This document shows positions 36,324 to 46,174 of a stretch of 64,000 bases of DNA, in pieces (positions within the stretch are counted from its first letter, which is position 1; each line of letters begins with the position of its first letter). The position numbers and the translations under genes are program-made. The stretch spans positions 1,739,501-1,803,500 of the forward strand of contig NZ_CP113866.1 of NCBI RefSeq assembly GCF_026914305.1. Direction: 5' to 3'. The notes under the pieces are model-generated. The model searched no databases and was not told the DNA's origin. It was given only the letters and a program-made list of their open reading frames with translations. This DNA is from Caldicellulosiruptor acetigenus. Its GTDB lineage: Bacteria; Bacillota; Thermoanaerobacteria; Caldicellulosiruptorales; Caldicellulosiruptoraceae.

Positions 36324-37310
36324 TTAGTCCTCTTCATAGCCATGAGGATGTTTTGAGTGCCACTTCCAAGCAGTTGAGATTATAATATCGAGACTGTTGT
36401 ATTTTTGCTGCCATCCAAGAATTTCTTGAGCCTTTTTGGATGATGCTACTAAGATTGAAGGGTCGCCTGCTCTTCTTGGTCCAATTTCATATGGGATTTT
36501 CTTGCCAACAACCTCGCTCGCCTTTTCAATTACCTCCATCACCGAAAATCCCATTCCATTTCCCAGATTAAATATTTCACTTTTGTTGTTCTTTTCTAAA
36601 TACTCCATAGCTTTTAGGTGTGCATCGCAAAGGTCAACAACATGGATGTAGTCTCTTATACACGTGCCATCTTTTGTATTGTAATCATTGCCATACACAA
36701 TAACCTTTTCACGAATACCAAGCGCTGTTTGAAGCACTATCGGAATAAGGTGTGTCTCAGGATTATGGTCTTCTCCAATAATCCCATCGGGGTGGCTACC
36801 TGCAACGTTGAAATACCTCAGTGACACAAACTTAAGACCATAGGCAACATCCATCCACTTTAACATCTTTTCAATTGCAAGTTTTGTCTCACCGTAAGGA
36901 TTTGTAGGCTGTGTCTTGTCCTCTTCAAGGATAGGGATGTTTTCTGGTTCTCCATAGACGGCAGCTGTTGAAGAAAACACAAGTTTTTTTACACTGTGTT
37001 TTATCATTGTGTCAACAAGATTCAAAGTCCCATAAACGTTGTTGTAGTAATACTTTATAGGATTCTGAACGCTCTCTCCCACCAAAGAAGACGCAGCAAA
37101 ATGGATAACTGCCGAAATGTCATTTTCAGCAAATACTTTTTCCAAAAATTCTTTGTCTTTAAGGTCACCATTATAAAACTTTCCGCCCAAAACGGCTTTC
37201 TTGTGACCTTTTTCAAGATTGTCAATTACAACAACATCATATCCCTTTTCAAGCAAAAGCCAAACCATATGGCTTCCAATGTATCCTGCGCCACCTGTAA
37301 CCAAAATCAT
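36324..37310 (-). CDS. galE: UDP-glucose 4-epimerase
   Basis: Interconverts UDP-galactose and UDP-glucose in the Leloir pathway. The 328-aa SDR product has the NAD motif TGGAGYIGSHM, the YxxxK pair in YGETK, and the substrate-binding FNVAGSHPDG segment. It is the third gene of galT-galK-galE. Confidence 0.96.
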   Translation of the reverse strand: MILVTGGAGYIGSHMVWLLLEKGYDVVVIDNLEKGHKKAVLGGKFYNGDLKDKEFLEKVFAENDISAVIHFAASSLVGESVQNPIKYYYNNVYGTLNLVDTMIKHSVKKLVFSSTAAVYGEPENIPILEEDKTQPTNPYGETKLAIEKMLKWMDVAYGLKFVSLRYFNVAGSHPDGIIGEDHNPETHLIPIVLQTALGIREKVIVYGNDYNTKDGTCIRDYIHVVDLCDAHLKAMEYLEKNNKSEIFNLGNGMGFSVMEVIEKASEVVGKKIPYEIGPRRAGDPSILVASSKKAQEILGWQQKYNSLDIIISTAWKWHSKHPHGYEED

Positions 37311-37344
37311 CTTTGTATCAATCCTTTCTTTATATAAAGAATTT

Positions 37345-38514
37345 TTAAATTTCTATCTCCCTTGCGCCATCATCAATTTCAAATGTGTAAAAGTGAGCTG
37401 TAAGTCCTGTCTTTGCACGATAGTTTTCCCCTACTTTCCTTACAAACTCTTCTACAGCATCCTTATGAACAATTGAAACTGTACAGCCACCAAAACCAGC
37501 ACCTGTCATTCTTGAGCCAATTACCCCTTCTACCTTTAAAGCTTCATCAAAAAGTGTGTCAAGCTCAAGTCCTGTTACCTCATAGTCGTCTCTTAGCGAT
37601 ATATGAGATTGTATCATAAGCTTGCCAAAACCTTCAAGGTCGCCTTTTTGCAAAACATCAATGGATTTTAAAACTCTGTCGTCCTCGTACACAACATGTC
37701 TTACCCTTTTTAAGATTATTTCATCATCAATCAAATCTTTGTACTTTTCAAACGTCTCAACATCAAGTTCGCCAAGGCACGAAATGTTAAGTTCCTTTTT
37801 CAAAAGTTCAAGCCCTTTTTCGCACTGAGACCTTCTTTCATTGTATTTTGAGTCTGCAAGGCTTCTTTTCTTGTTAGTATTGCTGATGACAATCTTGTAA
37901 TCACCAAGTTTTAAAGGTACATACCTGTACTCCATAGTGCGTGTGTTGAGAAAAATGGCATGGTCTTTTTTCCCAAGACTTGAAGCAAACTGGTCCATAA
38001 TACCACAGTTTACCCCAACAAACCTGTTCTCAGCTCTTTGGCATATAAAGCTGAGCTTGAGCTTGTCAATTGGTTTGCTATTGAAGAGTGAGTAAACTGC
38101 AATTCCAGTTGCACACTCAATCGCAGCAGATGATGAAAGTCCTGCTCCGTGTGGTACAGTGTCGTGAAAGAGCATATCGACCCCGCCAACTTCATATCCT
38201 TCCTCTTTTAGCTCTTTTACAACACCAAGCTGATAGTTTCCCCATCTGATGTTTTTATACTCATCAATCCTATCGATGTCTGCTTCAATAAGCTCTTTCA
38301 AGTCTGTTGCATACAAGCGAATTTTATTGTCGTTTCTTTTTCGTACAAGAACGGTGGTACCGACATTGAGCGCTGCAGGGAAAACATACCCACCGTTGTA
38401 GTCTGTGTGCTCACCGATTAGGTTTACTCTTCCGCTTGAGAAAAAGCACCTGATAGGCTCTTTACCTTCACCATAAACCTCCTTGAACATCTTCAAAAGC
38501 TCTTCAATCTTCAT
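37345..38514 (-). CDS. galK: Galactokinase
   Basis: Phosphorylates galactose at C1. The 389-aa GHMP kinase has GRVNLIGEHTDYNGG, the ATP-binding loop PHGAGLSSSAA, the catalytic-loop GVNCGIMDQFAS, and the C-terminal GSRMTGAGFGGC. It overlaps galT by 11 bases. Confidence 0.97.
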   Translation of the reverse strand: MKIEELLKMFKEVYGEGKEPIRCFFSSGRVNLIGEHTDYNGGYVFPAALNVGTTVLVRKRNDNKIRLYATDLKELIEADIDRIDEYKNIRWGNYQLGVVKELKEEGYEVGGVDMLFHDTVPHGAGLSSSAAIECATGIAVYSLFNSKPIDKLKLSFICQRAENRFVGVNCGIMDQFASSLGKKDHAIFLNTRTMEYRYVPLKLGDYKIVISNTNKKRSLADSKYNERRSQCEKGLELLKKELNISCLGELDVETFEKYKDLIDDEIILKRVRHVVYEDDRVLKSIDVLQKGDLEGFGKLMIQSHISLRDDYEVTGLELDTLFDEALKVEGVIGSRMTGAGFGGCTVSIVHKDAVEEFVRKVGENYRAKTGLTAHFYTFEIDDGAREIEI

Positions 38515-39505
38515 TTTTCTTGTCTCCTCCTTGCATCTTTTGCATAAATCTTTTATAAGCCTGTCTCAGCTCTTCTGCCTTTTCCTCGGGTGAGGTGGTG
38601 TTACACGGTGCCCATGCCCCTGTTTCACTTGATGCATTGAACTTTTGCTTGTCTTTTGAGCGCATGGGCGGGTAAAACTCCACATGAAAATGGTAAAATT
38701 TTGAATAATCCTCATCGACATTGACAGGTAGCTGATGCATGCACATCATATATGGGAACTGATAGTCAAAAAGACTGTCCAGCGTTCCTGTTGTCTCTTT
38801 TAATATCTTTGCAAAGCTGTCTTTTTCTTCTTCTGTAAGGTCAGAAATAACTCCCACATGTCGCTTTGGAGCTATAAATACACCATAAGGATATTCAGTA
38901 AAGAAAGGCAGGTATGTTACAAAATGGTCGTTTTCTATAATTATTCTCTTTTTAAACTCCATCTCTTCCCTGTCAATCCTGCAGATTAAACACTCGCCAT
39001 GCTGCTCATAGTGCAACTTAGCACTTTCAAGTTCACGCAAGATTTTTAATGGTATCCATGAATATCCATATATCTGACCATGTGGATGCGGCATAGTAAC
39101 ACCCACAACCTCGCCTCTGTTTTCAAAGATGAATATAAACTTTATGTTTCTATCTTTTTTTAGAGTTTCAAATCTTTCAACCCACAGGTCCACAAGCTTT
39201 CTTATATGAGACACCTCAAGCTCGGGCAGTGTTATCGTGTGATTTGGAGAGTACAAAACCACCTCACACTTACCGTACGCAGGTGCAACCTTGTAAAAAG
39301 ATGTTGCGACATCATCTGGCTGTGGCGGATTTTGCATAAGGGCTGGAAAGTCGTTGTCATACTCTAAAACGTCATAATTGTCAGGAACCCTGCCAGAGCC
39401 AGGACAAAACGGGCACCAGTCCTTGGGCATCTGAGGTCTTTCCTGTCTGTGCGATGCAATCATTACCCAATCACGCAAAAGAGGATTCCATCTGAGTTCT
39501 GCCAT
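38504..39505 (-). CDS. galT: Galactose-1-phosphate uridylyltransferase
   Basis: Transfers UMP between UDP-glucose and galactose-1-phosphate. The 333-aa product has metal-binding CPFCPGS near residue 40, the HIT active site MPHPHGQIYG, and a second half with HFHVEFYPP. The ATG at 39503-39505 has GAGGGGAG upstream. A longer frame begins in the preceding terminator and is rejected. No clear promoter is seen in the 57 bases before it. Confidence 0.96.
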   Translation of the reverse strand: MAELRWNPLLRDWVMIASHRQERPQMPKDWCPFCPGSGRVPDNYDVLEYDNDFPALMQNPPQPDDVATSFYKVAPAYGKCEVVLYSPNHTITLPELEVSHIRKLVDLWVERFETLKKDRNIKFIFIFENRGEVVGVTMPHPHGQIYGYSWIPLKILRELESAKLHYEQHGECLICRIDREEMEFKKRIIIENDHFVTYLPFFTEYPYGVFIAPKRHVGVISDLTEEEKDSFAKILKETTGTLDSLFDYQFPYMMCMHQLPVNVDEDYSKFYHFHVEFYPPMRSKDKQKFNASSETGAWAPCNTTSPEEKAEELRQAYKRFMQKMQGGDKKNED

Positions 39506-39562
39506 TTTTTCTCCCCTCACATCAAAACAAAATTTTTCTCCTTTCTTCCTAATCTTCATTCT

Positions 39563-39603
39563 AAAAAAAAAGAAGTGCAATTTGAATGCACTTCTTTTTT
39601 ATG
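39563..39603 (-). terminator. Terminator after the AraC/PocR gene
   Basis: AGAAGTGCA (39571-39579) and its complement (39587-39595) form a stem with a 7-nt loop, flanked by T runs. The regulator stop codon lies at its edge. Confidence 0.85.
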
Positions 39604-40474
39604 TATTAGCATTTTTTTTAGATGTATCGTAAATATATTTATCCTTCTTGTAATTCATTGGAGACACTCCATATTTTCTTTTAAACAGTCTGCTAAAATA
39701 GTTCTGGTCTTCTATTCCTACCATCTTTGAGATTTCTCCAATCGGAAGGTCTGTTGTTTCTATGAGCTCTTTTGATTTTTTGAGCCTTATATTGATGAGA
39801 TATTCCTTGAATGTCACACCAAGTTGCTTTTTAAAAAGATAACTCAAATAAGTTGGTGACAGGTACACCATTTTAGCCAAATCGTCAAGTGTTATCTCTT
39901 CCATATAATGATTTTTGATATATTCAATTATCCTTTCAATTGACGAAAGAGAAGAAATTCTTATCATCTCTGAGTCTATAATGTACTTCGCTACAATATG
40001 CATCATGTCAAGTACACTTTTCAGTTTTTCCTGGTCTATGAAGGTAAGCTTGAAAAAGCTCTCTTTTGCTCTTTGTATATCAACTGGTTGACCATCTAAT
40101 TTTTTTGCAATTTGTTCCCACATCTTTTCTGATGGCGGCTCTAAAAGAATTTGACCAATAAAAAGTGAGCCTATATAGCTTGTGTTGAAAAACAGAGGAA
40201 TAACAGCCTCAATAAGCCCCATGTGACATCTGTAAACATGTATACCCTTTTTCTTTTGAGCAGTCAGTGCACCGTTCAAATCAGATTCCCTGCACGCTTC
40301 ACCATTTTTGTAATAGTTTTTCATGATGGTGCAGAATTCGCATGTGCCTTTCTTCTTATTCTCAACCCATTTGTTGTCAGCTGTCAAAAAGTTTGCTGAG
40401 ATTCCTGTGATGTAAGAAAAGTTGTCTAAAACCGAAATCAAATCGTCATACTTGATAATCTCTTTAAAATCCAT
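39599..40474 (-). CDS. AraC family regulator with PocR sensor domain
   Basis: A 291-aa regulator. Residues about 8-165 form a PocR-type ligand-binding domain with Cys residues in CEFCTIMKNYYKNGEAC, and the C-terminal 100 residues form two AraC helix-turn-helix motifs (ITLDDLAKMVYLSPTYLSYLFKK; PIGEISKMVGIEDQNYFSRLFKRKYG). Its position just before galT suggests control of galactose genes, by inference. The DUF523 gene lies just upstream. Confidence 0.88.
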   Translation of the reverse strand: MDFKEIIKYDDLISVLDNFSYITGISANFLTADNKWVENKKKGTCEFCTIMKNYYKNGEACRESDLNGALTAQKKKGIHVYRCHMGLIEAVIPLFFNTSYIGSLFIGQILLEPPSEKMWEQIAKKLDGQPVDIQRAKESFFKLTFIDQEKLKSVLDMMHIVAKYIIDSEMIRISSLSSIERIIEYIKNHYMEEITLDDLAKMVYLSPTYLSYLFKKQLGVTFKEYLINIRLKKSKELIETTDLPIGEISKMVGIEDQNYFSRLFKRKYGVSPMNYKKDKYIYDTSKKNANT

Positions 40475-40498
40475 ATCCTCTTTACACCCTTTATAATC

Positions 40499-40915
40499 TT
40501 AATCAATACAGACCACTTTGATACCATTTTGCATGAAAACAGCCGCTGTGATGCCATTTCCTTCAACAAGTTCTCCTGAAAAGCTTCCATCATAGATTTT
40601 GCCACAGCCACAAGAAGGACTTTTAGACTTCAAAAATGCAATCTGTGCATCGAAAAACCTTGCAAGCTTTAAAGCTTCATACGCACCTTTATAAAAATTA
40701 TCGGTAAAATCATTGCCTTCTATATCTACAACCCTGCCATCTTTTATCTCACAGGGATTTCGAGGTGTTGGAAGTCCACCTAGCTGTTCAGGACAAACTG
40801 GAATTAGAATGTACTCATTTTTTAGCCTTTCAACAACTTCCTTTCTCAAATTGTTTGTCCCATCATATTTTGTGTTAAGACCTATAAGGCAACTGCTAAT
40901 AAGTGCATACCTCAT
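40499..40915 (-). CDS. DUF523 family protein
   Basis: A 138-aa protein with conserved cysteines (SSCLIGLNTKYDGTNN, the CPEQLGGLPTPR segment, and SPSCGCGKIYDG). DUF523 proteins are widespread; one homologous group is involved in thiouridine processing, but the function here is not certain. It is coupled by overlap to engB. Confidence 0.85.
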   Translation of the reverse strand: MRYALISSCLIGLNTKYDGTNNLRKEVVERLKNEYILIPVCPEQLGGLPTPRNPCEIKDGRVVDIEGNDFTDNFYKGAYEALKLARFFDAQIAFLKSKSPSCGCGKIYDGSFSGELVEGNGITAAVFMQNGIKVVCID

Positions 40916-41538
40916 TTTTTACCCTTCTCCTGCAAAATTGCCTCTTCCATAAACTTGACTATAGCATACTGAACCTGCTTTACTCCCATACCAGACTTGG
41001 CAGAGAATTGGTAAAATAGTTCCTTTTCAATCCCCAGTTCTTTTGAAATAAGCTCTGTATTTTTTGCAAGTTCATTATTCGAAAGTTTATCACACTTTGT
41101 CAGTACAATCATTATTGGAATTTCTTTTTTGTCAAAAAAGCTCAGCATTATTTTATCATCTTCTGTGGGAAGATGTCTTGAGTCTAAAAGCAAAACAGAA
41201 AGTTTTAGCTCCTGCCTTTCAAGCAGGTACTCTTCAATCATGGTTCTCCATCTTCGCTTTTCCTCTTTTGAAACCTCAGCATAACCATAACCCGGCAGGT
41301 CAACAACCCTGAATTTGTTGTCTATATTGAAAAAATTAATTGTTCGGGTCTTGCCTGGAGTTGACCCAACCTTTGCAAGCTTGTCTTTGAACACCGCATT
41401 TATAAAAGAAGATTTCCCCACGTTTGACCTTCCGCATATGCACATCTCTGGCATTTTAATTGGCGGGTAGTCCTCTTTTTTCACAGCAATCTTTTCAAGC
41501 CTTGCATTGGAAAGATTGATTTTCAAATTAGCTTTCAC
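40912..41538 (-). CDS. engB: Ribosome biogenesis GTP-binding protein EngB (YsxC)
   Basis: Essential GTPase for 50S assembly. The 208-aa product has G1 GRSNVGKSSFIN, G3 DLPGYGYAEVSK and G4 TKCDKL. The lon-engB order is common in Firmicutes. It begins 5 bases after the lon stop. Confidence 0.95.
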   Translation of the reverse strand: MKANLKINLSNARLEKIAVKKEDYPPIKMPEMCICGRSNVGKSSFINAVFKDKLAKVGSTPGKTRTINFFNIDNKFRVVDLPGYGYAEVSKEEKRRWRTMIEEYLLERQELKLSVLLLDSRHLPTEDDKIMLSFFDKKEIPIMIVLTKCDKLSNNELAKNTELISKELGIEKELFYQFSAKSGMGVKQVQYAIVKFMEEAILQEKGKK

Positions 41539-41543
41539 CCCCT

Positions 41544-43871
41544 TTACTTTACAATTGCAATATCAAATACCTCATCAATTGTCTTTACAAATATAAAGTT
41601 CATATCTTTTTTTACATAGTCTTCAAGTTCATCTACATCTTTTTTGTTTCCAAAAGGCAGGATAACATTTTTAATACCCACTCTTTTTGCTGCTAAAACC
41701 TTCTCTTTTACACCGCCAATTGGAAGTACCCTGCCGCTTAAAGTAATCTCACCGGTCATAGCAACATCGTATCTTACTTTTCTCTGTGACAATGCTGAAA
41801 CCATTGCAGTTGCCATTGTTACTCCGGCAGATGGTCCGTCTTTTGGAATAGCACCTTCCGGAACATGAATATGAATATCGCACTCTTTATAAAAGTTCTG
41901 GTCAATTCCAAGCTCCTTTGCCCTTGACCTTATAATGCTCACAGCAGCCTTTGCCGACTCTTTCATGACTTCTCCAAGCTGGCCTGTTAGCTCCAATTTG
42001 CCACTCCCTGGCATCACAAGCGCTTCGACATAGAGCGTCTCACCGCCAAAAGGTGTCCATGCAAGGCCTGTTACAATTCCAACCCTGTTCTGTTCAATCA
42101 GCTCATCTCTTCTGTACTTTCGCGCACCTAAATACTTTTCCAAATTCTTTTGAGTGACTCTTACCATCTTCTTGTTTTCTTCTAAGATTTCTTTAGCAAC
42201 ACGTCGGCAAAGCCTTGCAATTTCTCTTTCTAAGTTTCTGACACCAGACTCGCGCGTGTAGAATGCTATTATATCCTTGATAGCTTCTGGGTCACATCTT
42301 AGCTGAGATTTTTTGAGCCCGTTTTGTTCCATCTGCTTGGGCAAAAGGTACCTTCTTGCAATCTCAAGCTTCTCTTCTTCAGTATACCCTGTAATCTCAA
42401 TCACTTCAAGCCTGTCAAGAAGAGGTCTGGGGATTGTCTCAAGTGTGTTTGCTGTTGCGATGAACATTACCTCAGACAAATCAAACGGAATTTCAATATA
42501 ATGGTCGCGGAATGCAAAGTTCTGTTCACTGTCCAAGACCTCTAAAAGCGCAGACGCAGGGTCACCTCTAAAATCGTGTGACATCTTGTCAATCTCATCT
42601 AAAAGTATAAGAGGGTTTTTTGTTTTTGCCTGCCGAAGAGCATAAATAATCCTTCCTGGCATTGCACCAACATAGGTTTTCCTGTGTCCTCGTATCTCTG
42701 CCTCATCGCGAAGACCACCAAGCGAAATTCTTACATAATTTCTGTTAAGTGCACGTGCTATCGACTTTGCAATCGATGTCTTCCCAACACCAGGTGGTCC
42801 CACCAAACACAAAATAGGTCCTTTCATATTGTTTTTTAGTTTCCTTACAGCAATATACTCAAGTATCCTTTCTTTTACTTTCGTAAGCCCATAGTGGTCT
42901 TCATCAAGTACCTTTTTGACAACGTTTATATCAATCTTCTCATCACTTCTCACATTCCATGGAAGGTCAACAATCCAGTCAAGGTATGTTCTAATAACCC
43001 CAACCTCGGGTGAGTTTGGAGGCAATTTTTCAAGCCTGTCTATTTCCTTGAACACCTTTTGAAGACTTTCCTGGCTCAGTCCCAGTTTTTTGACCTGCTC
43101 TCTATATTCCTCTGCCTCAGAAAAAAGACTGTCTTTTTCACCAAGCTCGCTCTGGATTGCTTTTAGTTGTTCTCTCAGATAATACTCTTTTTGCGTTTTA
43201 TCAATTTGCTTTTTCACTTTGATAGCAATCTTTCTCTCAATCTCAATTATCTCTTTTTCTTTCAATATCATCTCATATAGCTTTGCAAGTCTTTCTTTCA
43301 AGTCAACCTTCTCAAGTAAAAGCTGTTTATCTTCAAGCTTCACAACAACATTTGCAGCTATAACATCTGCAAGCTGGTCAGGGCTTTGAATTGTAGTGAC
43401 AGACAAAATAGCATCAGGTGGAATTTTGTTTGTAAGTCTTGCAAACTCTTCAAATGCTCCAACCACATTTCTTATGAGCGCCTCTAACTCAGGGTCATCT
43501 TCTAATTTAATTTCATTTTCTTTATACTCTTCGACCTCAACCAAAAAATATGGCTCTGTTGACAGATACTTTATCACCCGTGCCCTGTAGAGCCCCTCAA
43601 CAAGTATCCTTGAAGTCTCACTCGGCAGTTTTAACATCTGCTTTACCTTTGCAACTGTGCCAAACTGATACATATCATTTGGTGTAGGCTCTTCTTGTTT
43701 TGGGTCTTTTTGAGAAAGAAGCAAAACAAGCTGGTCGTTTTCCATAGCTTGTTCTAATGCCTTAAGAGAAATCTTTCTTCCAACGTCAAAGTGAAGCATC
43801 ATGTATGGAAAAACCACAAGCCCACGCAGAGGAATCACTGGTATTGTTCTTGTAGATACTGTGCTGCTCAA
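41544..43871 (-). CDS. lon: ATP-dependent protease Lon
   Basis: Cytoplasmic AAA+ protease, 775 aa. It has the LON substrate-binding domain ([19 protein letters not shown]), AAA module with Walker [14 protein letters not shown] and ILLDEIDKM, and a Ser-Lys protease domain with the catalytic serine in [14 protein letters not shown] start (43869-43871) has GGAGG 9 bases upstream. Divergent from glpP. Confidence 0.97.
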   Translation of the reverse strand: MSSTVSTRTIPVIPLRGLVVFPYMMLHFDVGRKISLKALEQAMENDQLVLLLSQKDPKQEEPTPNDMYQFGTVAKVKQMLKLPSETSRILVEGLYRARVIKYLSTEPYFLVEVEEYKENEIKLEDDPELEALIRNVVGAFEEFARLTNKIPPDAILSVTTIQSPDQLADVIAANVVVKLEDKQLLLEKVDLKERLAKLYEMILKEKEIIEIERKIAIKVKKQIDKTQKEYYLREQLKAIQSELGEKDSLFSEAEEYREQVKKLGLSQESLQKVFKEIDRLEKLPPNSPEVGVIRTYLDWIVDLPWNVRSDEKIDINVVKKVLDEDHYGLTKVKERILEYIAVRKLKNNMKGPILCLVGPPGVGKTSIAKSIARALNRNYVRISLGGLRDEAEIRGHRKTYVGAMPGRIIYALRQAKTKNPLILLDEIDKMSHDFRGDPASALLEVLDSEQNFAFRDHYIEIPFDLSEVMFIATANTLETIPRPLLDRLEVIEITGYTEEEKLEIARRYLLPKQMEQNGLKKSQLRCDPEAIKDIIAFYTRESGVRNLEREIARLCRRVAKEILEENKKMVRVTQKNLEKYLGARKYRRDELIEQNRVGIVTGLAWTPFGGETLYVEALVMPGSGKLELTGQLGEVMKESAKAAVSIIRSRAKELGIDQNFYKECDIHIHVPEGAIPKDGPSAGVTMATAMVSALSQRKVRYDVAMTGEITLSGRVLPIGGVKEKVLAAKRVGIKNVILPFGNKKDVDELEDYVKKDMNFIFVKTIDEVFDIAIVK

Positions 43872-43950
43872 ATTTTATCTGCCTCCGTTTTTATAATTTT
43901 ATTTCTGGGTGTATAATTATATTAAAAACTCTTCAAAGGAGCTAATTGCT

Positions 43951-44517
43951 ATGATTGAAAACTTGATAGACAAACTCATTCAAAATCCTATTATACCAGC
44001 TATAAGAGACAAAGCAATACTTGAATATGCAATAAATTCTGAGTGCAAAATCATTTTTCTTCTTCACTCTTCTATTTTAACCATAAAAGATGAAATTAAT
44101 ATGATAAAACAGAAAAACAAAATAGTTTTCGTCCACATAGACCTAATTGAAGGTGTGGGAAAAGATGAAAAAGGGATTGAGTTTGTGATAAACTGCGGTG
44201 CTGATGGTATTATATCAACAAAGCAAAACTTAATCAACCATGCTGCTTCTCTTTCTGTACCTTGTGTTCAAAGAATATTTTTGATAGACTCACAGTCCAT
44301 AACCTCCGGTCTTAAGATAATAGAAAATTCCAAGCCAACACTAATTGAAGTATTGCCAGGTGTTATCCCGAAGGCAATACAAAGGCTGGCCATTTCAACC
44401 ACAGTTCCAATCATTGCAGGAGGAATGATTGAAACAAAAGAAGAAGTAATCCAGGCTCTGTCTTCAGGGGCTGTAGCAATCTCAACAAGCAAACCTGCTC
44501 TTTTTTCAATCATCTGA
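43951..44517 (+). CDS. glpP: Glycerol-3-phosphate responsive antiterminator GlpP
   Basis: A 188-aa TIM-barrel-like RNA-binding regulator (NPIIPAIRDKAILEYAINS, HIDLIEGVGKDEKGIEFV, DGIISTK, IEVLPGVIPK, PIIAGGMIETKEEV). In Bacillus it binds the glpD leader with glycerol-3-phosphate and prevents termination. The ATG at 43951-43953 has AAAGGAG upstream; a longer frame is rejected. It converges on and overlaps the glp operon by 12 bases, and that operon carries a matching leader terminator (47640-47690). Confidence 0.93.
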   Translation: MIENLIDKLIQNPIIPAIRDKAILEYAINSECKIIFLLHSSILTIKDEINMIKQKNKIVFVHIDLIEGVGKDEKGIEFVINCGADGIISTKQNLINHAASLSVPCVQRIFLIDSQSITSGLKIIENSKPTLIEVLPGVIPKAIQRLAISTTVPIIAGGMIETKEEVIQALSSGAVAISTSKPALFSII

Positions 44518-44883
44518 TGAGTCTTTTTTGCCAACCTTTCTTGTTGCAATAACATCAGCACCAGTATCAAGAATATTTTTCACAATCACACTTCCTATTT
44601 CAACTGGTGCTAAAACCTCTATGCCTTTTAAGATTGAGATAGCTTCAAAAATCTTCTCCTTAGGAATAGGTAGGTTAGTTCGAACAGGCACAAACTCTAT
44701 CTCACCACTTTTAACATGGACTGTGGTTGTAAGAATTCTTTTAGGGTTTGTAAACTCTACTTTTGCCCATTCAAGCCCTCTTTTGCACCCAAATCCGGCA
44801 AACTCAAAAGTACCGCCTTGCTCCTTTTTTTCAATTGTGCAGCCTCTCGGGCAAAGAATGCATGTGACTTTATTTTCCTGCAT
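44506..44883 (-). CDS. DUF1667 Cys-rich protein of the glycerol-3-phosphate oxidation operon
   Basis: A 125-aa protein with Cys pairs (CILCPRGCTIE at residues 9-19 and CKRGLEWAKVE), likely binding a metal or Fe-S centre. DUF1667 genes typically lie after a GlpA-like dehydrogenase and a pyridine-nucleotide oxidoreductase, as here. Probably a small electron-transfer subunit. The 3' end overlaps glpP antisense. Confidence 0.88.
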   Translation of the reverse strand: MQENKVTCILCPRGCTIEKKEQGGTFEFAGFGCKRGLEWAKVEFTNPKRILTTTVHVKSGEIEFVPVRTNLPIPKEKIFEAISILKGIEVLAPVEIGSVIVKNILDTGADVIATRKVGKKDSSDD

Positions 44884-44910
44884 CTTGGATTCTTCTCTCC
44901 TTTTTAGTCT

Positions 44911-46173
44911 TTAAATGTTTTGCAAGCTTACCACAATATCATTAGAAAAATCCAGCTGAGAGAGAATCTTTTGTGAAATTTCTATACTCTCCATCTCACC
45001 GGGTGTTAGAATGCTTTTTTTGATTTTCATAAGAATCTTGCCTGCATTGGAAATAGTTACAATAGCATCTTTATAAAAATTATCTACCCTAAATCTGAGA
45101 ACAAAGGGTTGAACAAAATTTTTGTTTAGCTTTTGCGGCACGACATATCTTATACCCTCTTTTGCTACTATGTTGATATGAATATTATTTTCAAAAAGCT
45201 CAGGGTGCTGAGAATACATAGCAGCATACCTTCCTGCTGTCTGCGCCTCTAATGTAACATTGTCAACAAGGTCATGAACATGAAGAACATTTCCACAGGC
45301 AAATATACCTTTTTGTGATGTTGAAAATGTATTGTCAACAACTGGACCTCCTGTTCTCATATCAAGAACAATTCCAGCTTTTTTACTCAGTTCATTTTCA
45401 GGTATCAGCCCAACAGAAAATAGCACCGTGTCGCATTCAATAAACCTTTCTGTTGACGGAATTTCTTTCAGCTGAGAGTCCACCTTTGCAATTGTAACAC
45501 CTTCAACTCTGTATTTTCCGTGGATTTTGGTAACTTTATGAGACAAAAGAAGAGGTATCCCAAAATCATTTAAGCACTGAACAATGTTTCTTCTTAGCCC
45601 TGTAGAGTAGGGCATTATCTCCACCACTGCCTTTACCTCTATTCCCTCTAAAGTAAGACGTCTTGCCATGATAAGACCTATATCACCAGAGCCAACAATC
45701 ACTGCTTTTTTGCCAATCCTATACCCTTCAATGTTTATAAACCTCTGAGCCTGACCTGCTGTGAAAATCCCTGCAGGTCTTGTTCCAAGTGTTATTATAG
45801 CACCTCTTGTTCTCTCTCTACATCCCATTGCAAGCACAATTGAATCTGCTTTTATCCTCTTAAGCCCTTTTTTATTGACAGCCACTATCTCCTTTTGTGG
45901 GGTTATTTCTATCACATGAGTTTCGGTAAGATATTCAATTTGGTTTTCCATCACTTGTTCAATAAACCTGTGGGCATACTCAGGCCCTGTCAGTTCTTCC
46001 TTGAAGTAGTGAAGCCCAAAACCAGGATGAATGCACTGGTTTAAAATCCCTCCTAAAAATTTATCTCTCTCTATAATCAGCACTTTTTTATCATCTAAGT
46101 TCTTAAAACTTTCTAAAGCAGCCGCAAGCCCGGCTGGTCCCCCACCTATGACAACTACTTTATATTTTTCCAT
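44911..46173 (-). CDS. FAD/NAD(P)-binding oxidoreductase of glycerol-3-phosphate dehydrogenase operon
   Basis: A 420-aa two-nucleotide flavoprotein: FAD motif GGGPAGLAAA at residue 11, NAD(P) motif GSGDIGLIMARR near 160, and a C-terminal ACGNVLHVHD FAD-closing motif. It should pass electrons from the GlpA subunit to pyridine nucleotide or another carrier. Starts 1 base after the glpA stop, so the three genes form an operon. Confidence 0.88.
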   Translation of the reverse strand: MEKYKVVVIGGGPAGLAAALESFKNLDDKKVLIIERDKFLGGILNQCIHPGFGLHYFKEELTGPEYAHRFIEQVMENQIEYLTETHVIEITPQKEIVAVNKKGLKRIKADSIVLAMGCRERTRGAIITLGTRPAGIFTAGQAQRFINIEGYRIGKKAVIVGSGDIGLIMARRLTLEGIEVKAVVEIMPYSTGLRRNIVQCLNDFGIPLLLSHKVTKIHGKYRVEGVTIAKVDSQLKEIPSTERFIECDTVLFSVGLIPENELSKKAGIVLDMRTGGPVVDNTFSTSQKGIFACGNVLHVHDLVDNVTLEAQTAGRYAAMYSQHPELFENNIHINIVAKEGIRYVVPQKLNKNFVQPFVLRFRVDNFYKDAIVTISNAGKILMKIKKSILTPGEMESIEISQKILSQLDFSNDIVVSLQNI

Positions 46174-46174
46174 C

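Noticed and set aside
39506-39580. Longer GalT N-terminus
   Set aside because: It would start in the terminator hairpin, and the family begins near MAELRWNPL.
44268-44570. Antisense frame within glpP
   Set aside because: It lies opposite a well-supported gene and shows no recognisable protein features.
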